Notes under the pieces: generated by a model
What the model was told of the DNA's origin: nothing
The model's database searches: none
The model's input: only the letters and a program-made list of their open reading frames with translations
Source: Luteimonas sp. ANT-B3E
Lineage (GTDB): Bacteria > Pseudomonadota > Gammaproteobacteria > Xanthomonadales > Xanthomonadaceae
NCBI GenBank assembly: GCA_001683895.1
Contig: LXQJ01000012.1
Coordinates: 60,610-124,609, forward strand
DNA length: 64,000 bases
Reading direction: 5' to 3'
Made by a program: the position numbers and the translations under genes
Shown here: in pieces, positions 39,470 to 51,036 of the stretch
Layout of the letters: each line of letters begins with the position of its first letter
Position numbering within the stretch: the stretch's first letter is position 1

Positions 39470-40570
39470 ATGCGTTTCAGTCTGCAGCGAGAAGTGTTCC
39501 TCAAGCCTCTGGGCCAGGTCGTCAACGTGGTCGAGCGTCGTCAGACGCTCCCCGTGCTGGCCAACCTCCTGGCCGTCGTCAGCGACGGACAGCTGTCTTT
39601 GACCGGTACCGACCTGGAAGTCGAAATGGTGGCCCGCTGCGCGGTCGACGACGCGGAATCCGGTGACGCGACGATTCCGGCGCGCAAGCTGTTCGACATC
39701 GTGCGTGCCCTGCCCGACGGCAGCCGGGTCACGGTGTCGCAGGTCGGCGACAAGATCACGGTGCAGGCAGGGCGCAGCCGATTCACGCTGGCCAGCTTAC
39801 CCGCGAACGATTTCCCGTCGGTGGACGAAGTCGAGGCCACCGAGCGCGTGACCGTGCCCGAGGCCGCGCTGAAGGAGTTGATCGAGCGCACCGCATTCGC
39901 GATGGCACAGCAGGACGTGCGGTACTACCTGAATGGGCTGCTGTTCGACCTCGCCGACAAGCGCCTGCGCTGCGTCGCCACCGATGGCCATCGGCTGGCA
40001 CTCTGCGAGGCGGCGCTGGACGAAGCGGTGCAGACCAAGCGCCAGATCATCGTGCCGCGCAAGGGCGTGCAGGAGCTGCAGCGGCTGCTGGAAGGCGGCG
40101 ACCGCAGCCTTGAGCTGGAGATGGGTCGCAGCCATATCCGCGTGAAGCGGGACGATGTGACTTTCACCAGCAAGCTGATCGATGGCCGCTTCCCCGATTA
40201 CGAAGCTGTGATCCCGATCGGGGCCGACCGCGAGGTAAAGGTCGATCGCGAGGTGCTGCGCGCGGCGCTGCAGCGCGCGGCGATCCTCTCCAACGAGAAG
40301 TACCGAGGCGTTCGCCTCGAGGTGTCACCCGGCCAGCTGCGCATCAACGCCCACAATCCGGAGCAGGAAGAGGCGCAGGAAGAGATCGAGGCAAACACCA
40401 AGGTCGATGGGCTGGCAGTAGGCTTCAACGTCAATTACCTTCTCGACGCGCTGTCCGCGCTGCGCGACGAGACTGTAGTGATCGCGCTGCGCGACGCTAA
40501 TTCCTCTGCGCTGGTGCGCGAGGCGACAAACGAGCGTTCGCGGCATGTCGTGATGCCTCTGCGGCTTTGA
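39470..40570 (+). CDS. dnaN: DNA polymerase III beta subunit (sliding clamp)
   Basis: 366-residue ring clamp that tethers polymerase III to DNA. It begins MRFSLQREVFLKPLGQVVNVVERRQTLPVLANLL and has the three-fold clamp architecture, ending NERSRHVVMPLRL, where the MPLRL tail is the typical C-terminus lining the partner pocket. It follows oriC and precedes recF by 67 bases, a gap that contains a parS palindrome. Confidence 0.97.
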   Translation: MRFSLQREVFLKPLGQVVNVVERRQTLPVLANLLAVVSDGQLSLTGTDLEVEMVARCAVDDAESGDATIPARKLFDIVRALPDGSRVTVSQVGDKITVQAGRSRFTLASLPANDFPSVDEVEATERVTVPEAALKELIERTAFAMAQQDVRYYLNGLLFDLADKRLRCVATDGHRLALCEAALDEAVQTKRQIIVPRKGVQELQRLLEGGDRSLELEMGRSHIRVKRDDVTFTSKLIDGRFPDYEAVIPIGADREVKVDREVLRAALQRAAILSNEKYRGVRLEVSPGQLRINAHNPEQEEAQEEIEANTKVDGLAVGFNVNYLLDALSALRDETVVIALRDANSSALVREATNERSRHVVMPLRL

Positions 40571-40579
40571 TGTCGCAGG

Positions 40580-40595
40580 CGTTCCACGTGGAACA
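40580..40595. promoter_or_regulatory. parS site 1 (ParB-binding palindrome)
   Basis: CGTTCCACGTGGAACA, 15 of 16 bases of the Pseudomonas-type parS palindrome, in the dnaN-recF gap. Confidence 0.8.
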
Positions 40596-40637
40596 TCGAC
40601 GCCCGGACCTGTCCGGGCGTCTTGCTGAGGGCAACCG

Positions 40638-41708
40638 GTGTTGATCCGTCGGTTGGAGGTCAGCAACGTCCGAAGTATCCGCCACACCTCCCTGCACCCC
40701 GCCCCCGGCCTCAACGAGTTCGTTGGCGGCAACGGCGCCGGCAAGACCAGCCTGCTCGAGGCGCTGCACGTCCTCGCATACGGTCGAAGCTTTCGAGCGC
40801 GGGTTCGCGACGGATTGGTGCGCTCGGGTGAGGACGCGCTGTCGATCTTCTGCGAATGGCGCGACGCCGAGGACGCGTCCCTGCGACGGGCCGGGCTGCG
40901 CCACGCAGGCAGTACCTGGCAGGGGCGCCTGGACGGGGCGGCCGTCAGCCATCTGGGGGAGTTGTGCGCGGCGTTCATGGTGGTCTGCTTCGAGCCGGGA
41001 AGCCATGCGTTAGTCTCAGGCACCGGTGAGCCCCGCAGGCGGTTCATGGACTGGGGCCTGTTCCACGTGGAACCAGGCTTCCTTGCCCTGTGGCGTCGTT
41101 ACAGCCGCACGCTGAAACAGCGCAACAGCCTGCTGAAGAGCGGTGCGCCGCGGGGGCATCTCGAGGCCTGGGACCATGAGTTGGCAGACGCGGGCGAGAC
41201 GCTGACCACGCGGCGCGAGCTGTACCTTGCTCGGCTGCATGAAGGCCTCGCACCGATCCTCGGGCATATCGCCCCGATGCTGGGTGACGTCGCGATGCGC
41301 TTCGAACCCGGATGGCGCCGTGGCGAGATCTCGCTGGCAGATGCGCTGTTGCTGGCGCACGATCGGGACCGGCTGGTGGGCCACACGACGGTAGGGCCCC
41401 ATCGCGCCGACTGGCGGCTGTCGTTCGCGGCGGCGCCGCATGGGGAATCGTTGTCGCGTGGCCAGGCCAAGCTGGCCGCGCTCGCCTGCCTGCTGGCCCA
41501 GGCGCGCGACTGCGCCGAGACCCGCGGCGGATGGCCGGCGATCGCTCTCGACGATCTGGCATCGGAACTGGATCCGGGACATCGCCGTCGGGTCCTGGAG
41601 ACTCTGGCAGGCACCGGTGCCCAGGTGTTTCTCACGGGCACAGAGGGCACCGGCGCCCCGGGCGCCACGTTGTTCCACGTGGAACACGGCCAGATCATTC
41701 CGGCCTGA
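40638..41708 (+). CDS. recF: DNA recombination/replication protein RecF
   Basis: 356-residue SMC-like ATPase that helps load RecA at gaps in damaged DNA. Walker A GGNGAGKTS, signature LSRGQAKLAALA and Walker B/D-loop IALDDLASELD are present. The start is GTG 40638 (MLIRRLEVSNVRSIRH). Two parS palindromes lie inside its reading frame, where they encode FHVEP and FHVEH, so the coding sequence carries segregation sites. It lies between dnaN and gyrB in the classical order. Confidence 0.95.
   Translation: MLIRRLEVSNVRSIRHTSLHPAPGLNEFVGGNGAGKTSLLEALHVLAYGRSFRARVRDGLVRSGEDALSIFCEWRDAEDASLRRAGLRHAGSTWQGRLDGAAVSHLGELCAAFMVVCFEPGSHALVSGTGEPRRRFMDWGLFHVEPGFLALWRRYSRTLKQRNSLLKSGAPRGHLEAWDHELADAGETLTTRRELYLARLHEGLAPILGHIAPMLGDVAMRFEPGWRRGEISLADALLLAHDRDRLVGHTTVGPHRADWRLSFAAAPHGESLSRGQAKLAALACLLAQARDCAETRGGWPAIALDDLASELDPGHRRRVLETLAGTGAQVFLTGTEGTGAPGATLFHVEHGQIIPA
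41059..41074. promoter_or_regulatory. parS site 2, inside recF
   Basis: TGTTCCACGTGGAACC, 15 of 16 bases of the parS palindrome, within the recF coding region. Confidence 0.8.
41671..41686. promoter_or_regulatory. parS site 3, inside recF
   Basis: TGTTCCACGTGGAACA, a perfect palindrome identical to Pseudomonas-type parS, near the 3' end of recF. Confidence 0.85.
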
Positions 41709-41736
41709 GCCGGCCCCGGGCCCTGCCGACCGGCAG

Positions 41737-41745
41737 TGGTATAAT
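41737..41745 (+). promoter_or_regulatory. extended -10 promoter element for gyrB
   Basis: TGGTATAAT is a perfect -10 hexamer with the TG extension about 100 bases before gyrB; no convincing -35 is seen at 17 bases, consistent with an extended -10 promoter. Confidence 0.6.
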
Positions 41746-41751
41746 GGCGGC

Positions 41752-41783
41752 TCCGTGCCCTTTAGATTCCGTGCCCTTTAGAT
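41752..41783. repeat. 16-bp tandem duplication in the gyrB leader
   Basis: TCCGTGCCCTTTAGAT occurs twice back to back immediately downstream of the -10 box, so it lies in the transcribed leader. Confidence 0.85.
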
Positions 41784-41785
41784 AA

Positions 41786-44299
<2,514 letters not shown>

Positions 44300-44405
44300 C
44301 CCTGTGTGAACGGATGCTGCCCCCGGGCCCGATGGCGCGGAGGCGGTTGACGCGCCCTTCAGTCTCGACCGCCTACAAGACAGGTCGCACCAGGGGAATC
44401 CCATC

Positions 44406-45212
44406 ATGAGAAACATCCTGCTTGCGCTGGCCACCGCCAGCGTGCTCGCGTCCTGCGCCACCACGACCTCGCCGACCGGCCGTACCCAATACGTAGGTGC
44501 CGTGTCGCAGCAGCAGCTCGACCAGATGGGTGCTCAGGCGTTCGCCGAGCTGAAGTCCCAGAAGCAGCAGACCAACGATGCGCGCCAGCGCACGTACCTG
44601 TCGTGCGTCGTGACCGCGATCGTGCGCGAGCTGCCCGCTGACGGACAACGGATCGCGTGGGAGTCGGCGGTGTTCGTCGACCCCGACCCGAACGCGTTCG
44701 CGCTCCCGGGCGGAAAAGTCGGCATCTATACCGGCCTGTTCACCGTCGCGCGCAACCAGGACCAGCTGGCGGCGGTGGTCGCGCACGAGATCGGGCACGT
44801 GCTGTCCAACCACCACGACGAGCGCATCACGCGACAGATGGGGGCGCAAACGGGCCTCGGTCTCGTCGGCTCGCTGCTCGGTTCGCGCTACGGTGAAGGC
44901 GCCGGTCAGGCTGCGGGCCAGTTCGGCGGCGCCGCGCTGCAGGCGGCATTTCTGCTGCCCGGATCGCGCGTCCAGGAGACCGAGGCGGACATCGTCGGCC
45001 AGCAGTTGATGGCACGCGCCGGATTCGACCCGCGCGCCGCGGTGGGACTGTGGCAGAACATGATCGCCGCCAGCAGCAGCCGCCCGCCGCAGTGGCTGTC
45101 GACGCATCCCGACCCGCAGAGCCGCATCGGCGAGCTCCAGTCGCGTGCGATCGCGCTGGTGCCTGACTACGAACAGGCGCGCGCCGGAGGACGGCGGCCT
45201 GCCTGCGGGTGA
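44406..45212 (+). CDS. M48-family metalloprotease lipoprotein
   Basis: 268-residue zinc protease of the LoiP/BepA-like M48 group. The N-terminal lipobox is SVLASC, so it is anchored in the envelope. The zinc site is HEIGHVLSNHHDE with the third ligand in ETEADIVGQQLM. Such proteins take part in outer-membrane quality control; the exact substrate is unknown. About 105 bases separate it from gyrB, and it is followed by a TPR gene. Confidence 0.88.
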   Translation: MRNILLALATASVLASCATTTSPTGRTQYVGAVSQQQLDQMGAQAFAELKSQKQQTNDARQRTYLSCVVTAIVRELPADGQRIAWESAVFVDPDPNAFALPGGKVGIYTGLFTVARNQDQLAAVVAHEIGHVLSNHHDERITRQMGAQTGLGLVGSLLGSRYGEGAGQAAGQFGGAALQAAFLLPGSRVQETEADIVGQQLMARAGFDPRAAVGLWQNMIAASSSRPPQWLSTHPDPQSRIGELQSRAIALVPDYEQARAGGRRPACG

Positions 45213-45314
45213 TTTAACGGAAGCTGCTTTAAGCTTCACGGCCGCGGCGCCGGATGCCGCGGATCCTTCTCCTACCGGCGTCGCGTGCCGACGCCGCCAG
45301 TCCAGGGCGTCCCC

Positions 45315-46517
45315 ATGATCGAGTCCCGCTTGCTCCGCCACTCCCTCACTACAGCGATCGCCGCCACTCTGGTTCTGGCCTGCACGTCCGAAGCGCTGGC
45401 GCAGAGCGCCGCCTCGCGCGCCGAAGAGCGACGCACCCGCCAGACGCAGGCCGCCGAGGCAGCCCCTGCCGCGGCGCCGATGTTTTCTGCGGCCACGCGC
45501 GAGGAGCCGCCCGCACGCGCGTCCGCCGCGCTGACGCCCAAGCTCAAGACGCTGTTCAAGGCCTATGACGACAATGACGTCGCCGCGGCGCAGCCGCTGG
45601 CCGACGAGATCATCGCCAACCCCAAGGCCAATCCGTACGAAAAGGCGATCTCCGCCCGGATCGTCGGGTCGCTGCTGCTCGGGACCGACGACACCCGGGC
45701 GGCCAGCTACCTGCAGCAGGCCGTCGCGTTCGACGGCCTCAGCAACAATGAGCACTTCGAGTCGATGCTGGTGATCGGCCAGCTGCAGCTGCAGCAGGAA
45801 GACTTCGCCACGGCCCTGGCGACGCTTGACACCTTCCTCGCCGCGACCGGGTCGCAGGATCCCCAGCACCTGGTGCTGAAGGGCAATGCCCTGTATCGAC
45901 TCAAGCGGTATCCCGAGGCGATCGCGGTGCTGAAGCCGGCTGTCGAGGGTGCGCAGACGCCGCGTGCCGACTGGAGCCAGCTGCTGATGGCGACATACGC
46001 CGCCGCCGGCCAACCCGCCGAGGCCGCGAGGGTGGCCGAGCAGGTGGCCAGCAGCACGCCTGGCGACAGGACCGCGCAGCTCAACCTGGCAGCCACGTAC
46101 CTGCAGAGCGAGCAGCCCGACAAGGCCGCAGAGGTCTATGAGCGGCTGCGGGCGTCGGGACAGCTGACCGAGGACCGCGATTACCGCAACCTCATTGCCC
46201 TCTACGCCAATGCCGACGGCAAAGAGGCGCAGACCATCGCCGTGATCAACGAGGGCTTCGCCAAAAGCGTGCTGAAGCCGGATGCACAGGCCTATACCGC
46301 GCTGGCCCAGGCTTACTACTTCTCGGAGCAGACCGCGCCTGCGATCGACGCGTATCAGAAGGCGGCACCGCTGGCGGACAATGGCGAGGCGTACCTCAAC
46401 CTGGCCAAGATTCTCGCCAACGAGGGGCGCGCCGCGGAGTCCAAGGCGGCGGCGCAGCAGGCGCTTGACAAGGGAATCCAGAACCGCGCCGACGCGCAGT
46501 CGCTCATCGCGAGATGA
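45315..46517 (+). CDS. exported tetratricopeptide-repeat protein
   Basis: 400 residues from ATG 45315. A signal peptide ends at SEALAQ, then a low-complexity Ala/Arg/Glu linker, then from about residue 75 a run of helical TPR-like repeats (for example HFESMLVIGQLQLQQEDFATALATLD, AYTALAQAYYFSEQTAPAIDAYQKA, AYLNLAKILANEGRAAESKAAA). It sits directly upstream of tonB-exbB-exbD; a TPR accessory to TonB systems (TtpC) is known in Vibrio, so a similar periplasmic role is possible but only inferred. Confidence 0.75.
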   Translation: MIESRLLRHSLTTAIAATLVLACTSEALAQSAASRAEERRTRQTQAAEAAPAAAPMFSAATREEPPARASAALTPKLKTLFKAYDDNDVAAAQPLADEIIANPKANPYEKAISARIVGSLLLGTDDTRAASYLQQAVAFDGLSNNEHFESMLVIGQLQLQQEDFATALATLDTFLAATGSQDPQHLVLKGNALYRLKRYPEAIAVLKPAVEGAQTPRADWSQLLMATYAAAGQPAEAARVAEQVASSTPGDRTAQLNLAATYLQSEQPDKAAEVYERLRASGQLTEDRDYRNLIALYANADGKEAQTIAVINEGFAKSVLKPDAQAYTALAQAYYFSEQTAPAIDAYQKAAPLADNGEAYLNLAKILANEGRAAESKAAAQQALDKGIQNRADAQSLIAR

Positions 46518-46560
46518 GTTCGATGACAGCCTCATGACCGCTGCCGACGCGATTTCCGGT

Positions 46561-46589
46561 TGGTACTGGCCTGCAGGATTGGTATAAGC
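46561..46589 (+). promoter_or_regulatory. tonB promoter
   Basis: TTGGTA, a 17-base spacer, then TATAAG, about 80 bases before the tonB ATG and just after the TPR gene. Confidence 0.6.
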
Positions 46590-46669
46590 TTGATGGTTCC
46601 CGCGCAGCGCACGCGCGGGATTCGCCAACATTCGGGGCGCTTCCCGCCCGGCCAGACTGAGTTCCCCGC

Positions 46670-47341
46670 ATGACGCAACGCTTGACGACGACGAACCGCA
46701 ACGACGACCAGGACGAGGGCCTGAACTGGGCGCGGATTACCGGGTTCACGATGGTGGTGGCGTTCCACGCCGCCGCGGTGCTGTTGCTGATGGCGCCGGT
46801 GAACCCGCCGGGCGCCGCCGCAGACGACGAGGAGGTCACCCGCGTGGTGATCATCGAGCCGCCACCGCCGCCACCGCCACCACCACCGCCGCCGCCGGAG
46901 CCGCCGAAGCCCCAGGAAATCAAGCAACTGGCGCCGCCGCAGCCGAGCCCGACGCCGCCACCGCCCGAGCAGCCGCCGGTGATCTTCGACACGCCGTCGC
47001 CGATAGACACGCCCGCGCCCCCGCCGGCACCGCCCGCGCCGCCGGCACCGGTGGCCAATATCGCCGCGAGCGTCAACCCCTCGTCCAAGAACCAGAATCC
47101 GCCCGAGTATCCGCCGTCGGCGATCCGGGCGGGGGCAGAGGGGACCGTGGTCCTCGTCATCGACATCGATGCGCGCGGAAATGTCATCGAAGTCACCGTG
47201 GAGCGGTCCAGCCGCAATCGCGACCTGGACCGCGCGGCGATGCAGGCTGCACGCAGGTGGACCTTCAACCCCTCGATAGTGAACGGCGTTCCTGCCGCGG
47301 GGCGAGTCCGTGTTCCCGTCGACTTCGCGCTGCCCAGGTGA
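46670..47341 (+). CDS. tonB: energy transducer TonB
   Basis: 223-residue protein that couples the inner-membrane proton gradient, via ExbB-ExbD, to outer-membrane receptors. One N-terminal anchor (GFTMVVAFHAAAVLLLMAPV) is followed by a periplasm-spanning proline-rich region with 13 consecutive prolines, then the TonB C-terminal domain (PPEYPPSAIRAGAEGTVVLVIDID, AAMQAARRWTFNPS). First gene of the tonB-exbB-exbD1-exbD2 cluster. Confidence 0.93.
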   Translation: MTQRLTTTNRNDDQDEGLNWARITGFTMVVAFHAAAVLLLMAPVNPPGAAADDEEVTRVVIIEPPPPPPPPPPPPPEPPKPQEIKQLAPPQPSPTPPPPEQPPVIFDTPSPIDTPAPPPAPPAPPAPVANIAASVNPSSKNQNPPEYPPSAIRAGAEGTVVLVIDIDARGNVIEVTVERSSRNRDLDRAAMQAARRWTFNPSIVNGVPAAGRVRVPVDFALPR

Positions 47342-47452
47342 TGGGAAGTTCTGCTGTACTGTTTATCGCAGGTAAGCCGTTCTAACGGGTCAACCGTCTT
47401 TTTCGACTGTTCTGACAATTCTCCAAATCACAACATCTAGAAGGTAAGCGCC

Positions 47453-48217
47453 ATGCTGCAGGAAACTTCGAACATCCCGACCCCCGGAGGCGGAAACGCT
47501 GCTGGCCTCCAGCAGATGGGCTTCGCGGACATGCTCACCCACATGGATGCGGTCGGCTGGATCGTGCTGATCACGCTGCTCATCATGTCCGCCATGTCCA
47601 TCTACTGGATCATCTTCAACTTCTTCAAGAACATGCGCCTCCGCGGCAGCTCGGACCGCGTCATCACGACGTTCTGGGAAACCGCCAACGCGCAGGACGC
47701 GATCCGCTTCATGGAAGAGCAGGGCAAGAGCGAGCCGTTCTCCAAGGTCGCGCTCGACGCGGCCCAGGCCGCCGCGCACCACCAGCGTCACGAGGGCTCG
47801 CGCCTTGTGGAGTCGCTCAACCGCTCGGAGTTCGTCGACCGCGCGCTGCGCCAGGCCGTGACCCGTGAATCGCTGCGCCTCGAGAGCGGCCTGACGGTGC
47901 TCGCGACCGTTGGTTCGACGGCGCCGTTCGTGGGCCTGCTCGGGACGGTGTGGGGCATCTATCGCGCCCTGATCCGCATCGGCGCCAGCGGCCAGGCCGA
48001 CATCGGCGCGGTTGCCGGTCCGGTCGGCGAGGCGCTGATCATGACCGCGATCGGCCTCGGCGTCGCGATCCCCGCCGTGCTGGGCTACAACTTCTTCACC
48101 CGCACGAACCGGATCACCAACAACAAGCTCGACACCTTCGCGCATGACCTGCACGACTTCTTCGCCACCGGCTCGCGCGTCGGCGAAGCAGCACCCGTTG
48201 CTCCGGTCAATCGCTGA
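47453..48217 (+). CDS. exbB: ExbB, TonB-system proton channel subunit
   Basis: 254-residue MotA/TolQ/ExbB-family inner-membrane protein. Three hydrophobic segments are visible: VGWIVLITLLIMSAMSIYWIIF, GLTVLATVGSTAPFVGLLGTVWGIYRAL and IMTAIGLGVAIPAVLGYNFF, the last two lining the channel in the family. It lies 111 bases after tonB with an AGAAGG ribosome-binding site, and is followed by two exbD genes. Confidence 0.93.
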   Translation: MLQETSNIPTPGGGNAAGLQQMGFADMLTHMDAVGWIVLITLLIMSAMSIYWIIFNFFKNMRLRGSSDRVITTFWETANAQDAIRFMEEQGKSEPFSKVALDAAQAAAHHQRHEGSRLVESLNRSEFVDRALRQAVTRESLRLESGLTVLATVGSTAPFVGLLGTVWGIYRALIRIGASGQADIGAVAGPVGEALIMTAIGLGVAIPAVLGYNFFTRTNRITNNKLDTFAHDLHDFFATGSRVGEAAPVAPVNR

Positions 48218-48243
48218 TCCGCGTCGACTGACGGAGTCCGGAC

Positions 48244-48666
<423 letters not shown>

Positions 48667-48678
48667 CGGAGAGTCACG

Positions 48679-49092
48679 ATGGCGTTCAGTTCAGATGGCG
48701 GCGAGGGCCCCATGGCCGATATCAACATCATTCCGCTCGCGGACGTGATGCTGGTGCTGCTCATCATCTTCATGGTTACTGCGCCGCAGCTGTCATATCC
48801 GATCGACATCGACCTGCCGCAGCGCTCGTTGAACCCGCCGCCGACCACCGTCGATCCTCCGGAGCCGATCAGGCTGCGGATCGACGCCGCGGGCCAGGCG
48901 TACTGGAACGACAGCCCGGCGCCGATCTCGGCGTTGCGCAACATGATGGAAACCGAGGTCCAGCGCGACGTCAACAACCAGCCGACGCTCGAGCTCGACG
49001 TCAGCGAGGACGCCGATTACGGGGTCCTGGCCAAGGTGCTGGCATCGGCCAAGAATGCCCAGATGATGAAGATCGGTTTCGTCCGCAAGTAG
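48679..49092 (+). CDS. exbD2: ExbD, second copy
   Basis: 137 residues. Transmembrane segment [24 protein letters not shown] with the conserved aspartate. Paralogue of the preceding gene; Xanthomonas campestris also carries two exbD genes after exbB, the second needed only for some substrates. The transcript ends at the terminator at 49161. Confidence 0.92.
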   Translation: MAFSSDGGEGPMADINIIPLADVMLVLLIIFMVTAPQLSYPIDIDLPQRSLNPPPTTVDPPEPIRLRIDAAGQAYWNDSPAPISALRNMMETEVQRDVNNQPTLELDVSEDADYGVLAKVLASAKNAQMMKIGFVRK

Positions 49093-49160
49093 CCTGAGAC
49101 AGCCCGACGGGGGGAAGGCGTCGCCTGCAGCGCGCCCGAGTCACGTTCGGCACCACCAGG

Positions 49161-49189
49161 ACGCCGCCCATCGGGCGGCGTTTTTTTTT
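49161..49189 (+). terminator. intrinsic terminator after exbD2
   Basis: ACGCCGCCCATCGGGCGGCG forms a GC-rich stem closed by an ATC-type loop and is followed by nine T residues, a textbook Rho-independent terminator. Confidence 0.93.
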
Positions 49190-49249
49190 GTCGCGCGATG
49201 TGGTCCCGGCGGCGTACGTTCGAGGCTCCAGCCACCAGGGAGCGCCGCG

Positions 49250-49672
49250 ATGCACTACGCCTACGCCTCGACCACCGATGCCCCGCACCAGGGGCAAGTC
49301 GCGGAGATCAACATCATCCCGCTTGCCGACGTCATGCTGGTCCTGCTGGTGATCTTCATGATCGCCTCGCCTGCGCTGTCTTATCCGATTCCGCTGCAGC
49401 TGCAGCAGGCCGGCTCACCGGACACACCCGTCGTGGCGAGCGAGCCCATCCGCCTCGCGATCGCGGCCGACGGCCAGCTGGCCTGGAACGGAAACGCGAT
49501 CTCGGCATGGGCATTGCCGGGCATGCTCGAGCGCGAATCGGCACGCGATCCGGCGGACCGGCCGTCTCTGGCGCTGTCCGTCGATCCAGACAGCGACTAC
49601 CAGGCGGTGGCGACCGTCCTTGCCGCGGCGCAGAACGCGGACATCACGCGGATCGGCTTCGTCCAGCCCTGA
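49250..49672 (+). CDS. ExbD-like protein, third copy
   Basis: 140 residues with the same transmembrane segment design, [27 protein letters not shown], including the channel aspartate. The periplasmic part keeps the ExbD pattern (PIRLAIAADGQLAWNG, SDYQAVATVLAAAQNADITRIGFV). It lies beyond the exbD2 terminator, so it has its own promoter and is expressed separately. It may give the TonB motor an alternative subunit or serve another ExbB/TolQ partner. Confidence 0.87.
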   Translation: MHYAYASTTDAPHQGQVAEINIIPLADVMLVLLVIFMIASPALSYPIPLQLQQAGSPDTPVVASEPIRLAIAADGQLAWNGNAISAWALPGMLERESARDPADRPSLALSVDPDSDYQAVATVLAAAQNADITRIGFVQP

Positions 49673-49784
49673 TGCGCTTCCGGCCGCCAAGCAACGGGCG
49701 GCCGGTTGCACTATGCCTGCAGCGCCCGCGCATCCACGCGCCTCGCGGCGTCAGCGGCAGCGGTTGGCGCATGGGCCTCTGCGC

Positions 49785-50546
49785 TCAGCCGGGACAACGC
49801 ACTCTGCCGACCAGAGCCACGTAGCGCGCAACGGTCGCCCTCAGCCCGTCGTACAGCGCCTCGCTGACGAGTGCGTGCCCGATCGAGACCTCGAGCACCT
49901 TCGGTACTGCGTCCAGTAGCGGCCCGAGGTTACTCTGGTCCAGGTCGTGGCCGGCATTGACGCCAAGGCCCGCCGCCTGTGCGCGGCGGGCGGCCCCGGC
50001 GCAGGCATCGGCGGCCGCGGCGACGCTGCCCGCGGCAAACGCTGCCGCATAGGGCCCGGTGTAGAGCTCGATACGGTCGGCGCCGATGCCCGCGGCGAGG
50101 GCAACGTCGGCGTCGACATCCGCGAACAGGCTGACCCGGCATCCGAGGCCACGCAGCTGCGACACCAGTGGCGCAAGCCGCGCGCCGCTCTGTCCGAAAT
50201 CGAAGCCATGATCCGACGTCAGCTGGCTGTCGTCGTCGGGGACGAGGGTCGCCTGCGTCGGCCGCACCTGCTCGCACAGGCCCAGGAAGCCGGGGTAGCC
50301 CGGGCGAGGCAAGGCGAACGGGTTGCCCTCCAGGTTGAACTCGACGCCACGCGCGCGTGCCAGGGCCGCCAGCGCCACGACGTCGGCGGTGCGCGCGTGA
50401 CGGGCGTCGGGCCGGGGATGCAGCGTCAGTCCGTGCGCCCCGGCGTCGAGGCAGGCGACCGCTGCCGTCACCAGGTCGGGCGTACCGCCGCCGCGCGCAT
50501 TGCGCAGGCCCGCGATCTTGTTGAGGTTGACGCTTAGCCGGGTCAC
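49785..50546 (-). CDS. pdxJ: pyridoxine 5'-phosphate synthase
   Basis: 253-residue TIM-barrel enzyme that condenses 1-deoxyxylulose 5-phosphate with 3-amino-2-oxopropyl phosphate to form pyridoxine 5'-phosphate. Family motifs: [17 protein letters not shown] at the start, [34 protein letters not shown] and [13 protein letters not shown]. The GTG at 50546 ([10 protein letters not shown]) is the only sensible start; the track start adds 49 basic residues. Confidence 0.93.
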   Translation of the reverse strand: MTRLSVNLNKIAGLRNARGGGTPDLVTAAVACLDAGAHGLTLHPRPDARHARTADVVALAALARARGVEFNLEGNPFALPRPGYPGFLGLCEQVRPTQATLVPDDDSQLTSDHGFDFGQSGARLAPLVSQLRGLGCRVSLFADVDADVALAAGIGADRIELYTGPYAAAFAAGSVAAAADACAGAARRAQAAGLGVNAGHDLDQSNLGPLLDAVPKVLEVSIGHALVSEALYDGLRATVARYVALVGRVRCPG

Positions 50547-50628
50547 CGGCCGCACTGCCGACGGTGGCGAGCCGCGCACGCCCGCCGCACGCTGCTTGCT
50601 GTCGCTGCGTGGCGCAGCCACGGCAACG

Positions 50629-50916
50629 TCAGGGCGATGGCGCGCCGTCCTGCGGCGCGGTAGCCGTGGCGCCGGATGCCGCAGCCGCGGCACGGCGCGC
50701 CTCCGCCTGCTCGCGCATGCGGCGCAGCTCCTGCGGGTCCAGCATCAGGCTGTCGTCGCGCGTCTGGCTGCCGACGCGCTGCGCCAGCAATCCCATCACC
50801 CAGGCGACCATCAGCCCGAGCGCGGCCACCAGCATGAGCACGGCGAGCAGCATCGAGGCGGTGTTGAACGCCACCGCGAACGCGGCGATGGCCAGCAGCA
50901 GGAACAGCCAGGGCAT
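50629..50916 (-). CDS. small membrane protein of unknown function
   Basis: 95 residues: two adjacent hydrophobic helices ([16 protein letters not shown] and [23 protein letters not shown]), then a charged helical tail ([21 protein letters not shown]) and an Ala/Thr-rich end. The topology suggests an inner-membrane protein with a cytoplasmic tail. It lies between cls and pdxJ on the same strand. No family recognised. Confidence 0.6.
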   Translation of the reverse strand: MPWLFLLLAIAAFAVAFNTASMLLAVLMLVAALGLMVAWVMGLLAQRVGSQTRDDSLMLDPQELRRMREQAEARRAAAAASGATATAPQDGAPSP

Positions 50917-51036
50917 GGGTGACTCCGGGAGCCGCGTCGGTGACGGCCGCAGTCTACCCGCTCCTCTCCACCGCCGCCGCCGCCCACGCGCGAGACGCGG
51001 CCGCTGGTCGCCTGCTCCAGCAGCGGCGGGTGCGGC

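Noticed and set aside
47375-47415. Possible terminator or attenuator between tonB and exbB (ACGGGTCAACCGTCTTTTT)
   Set aside because: The stem is only four or five pairs and the T-run is interrupted; not enough to call.
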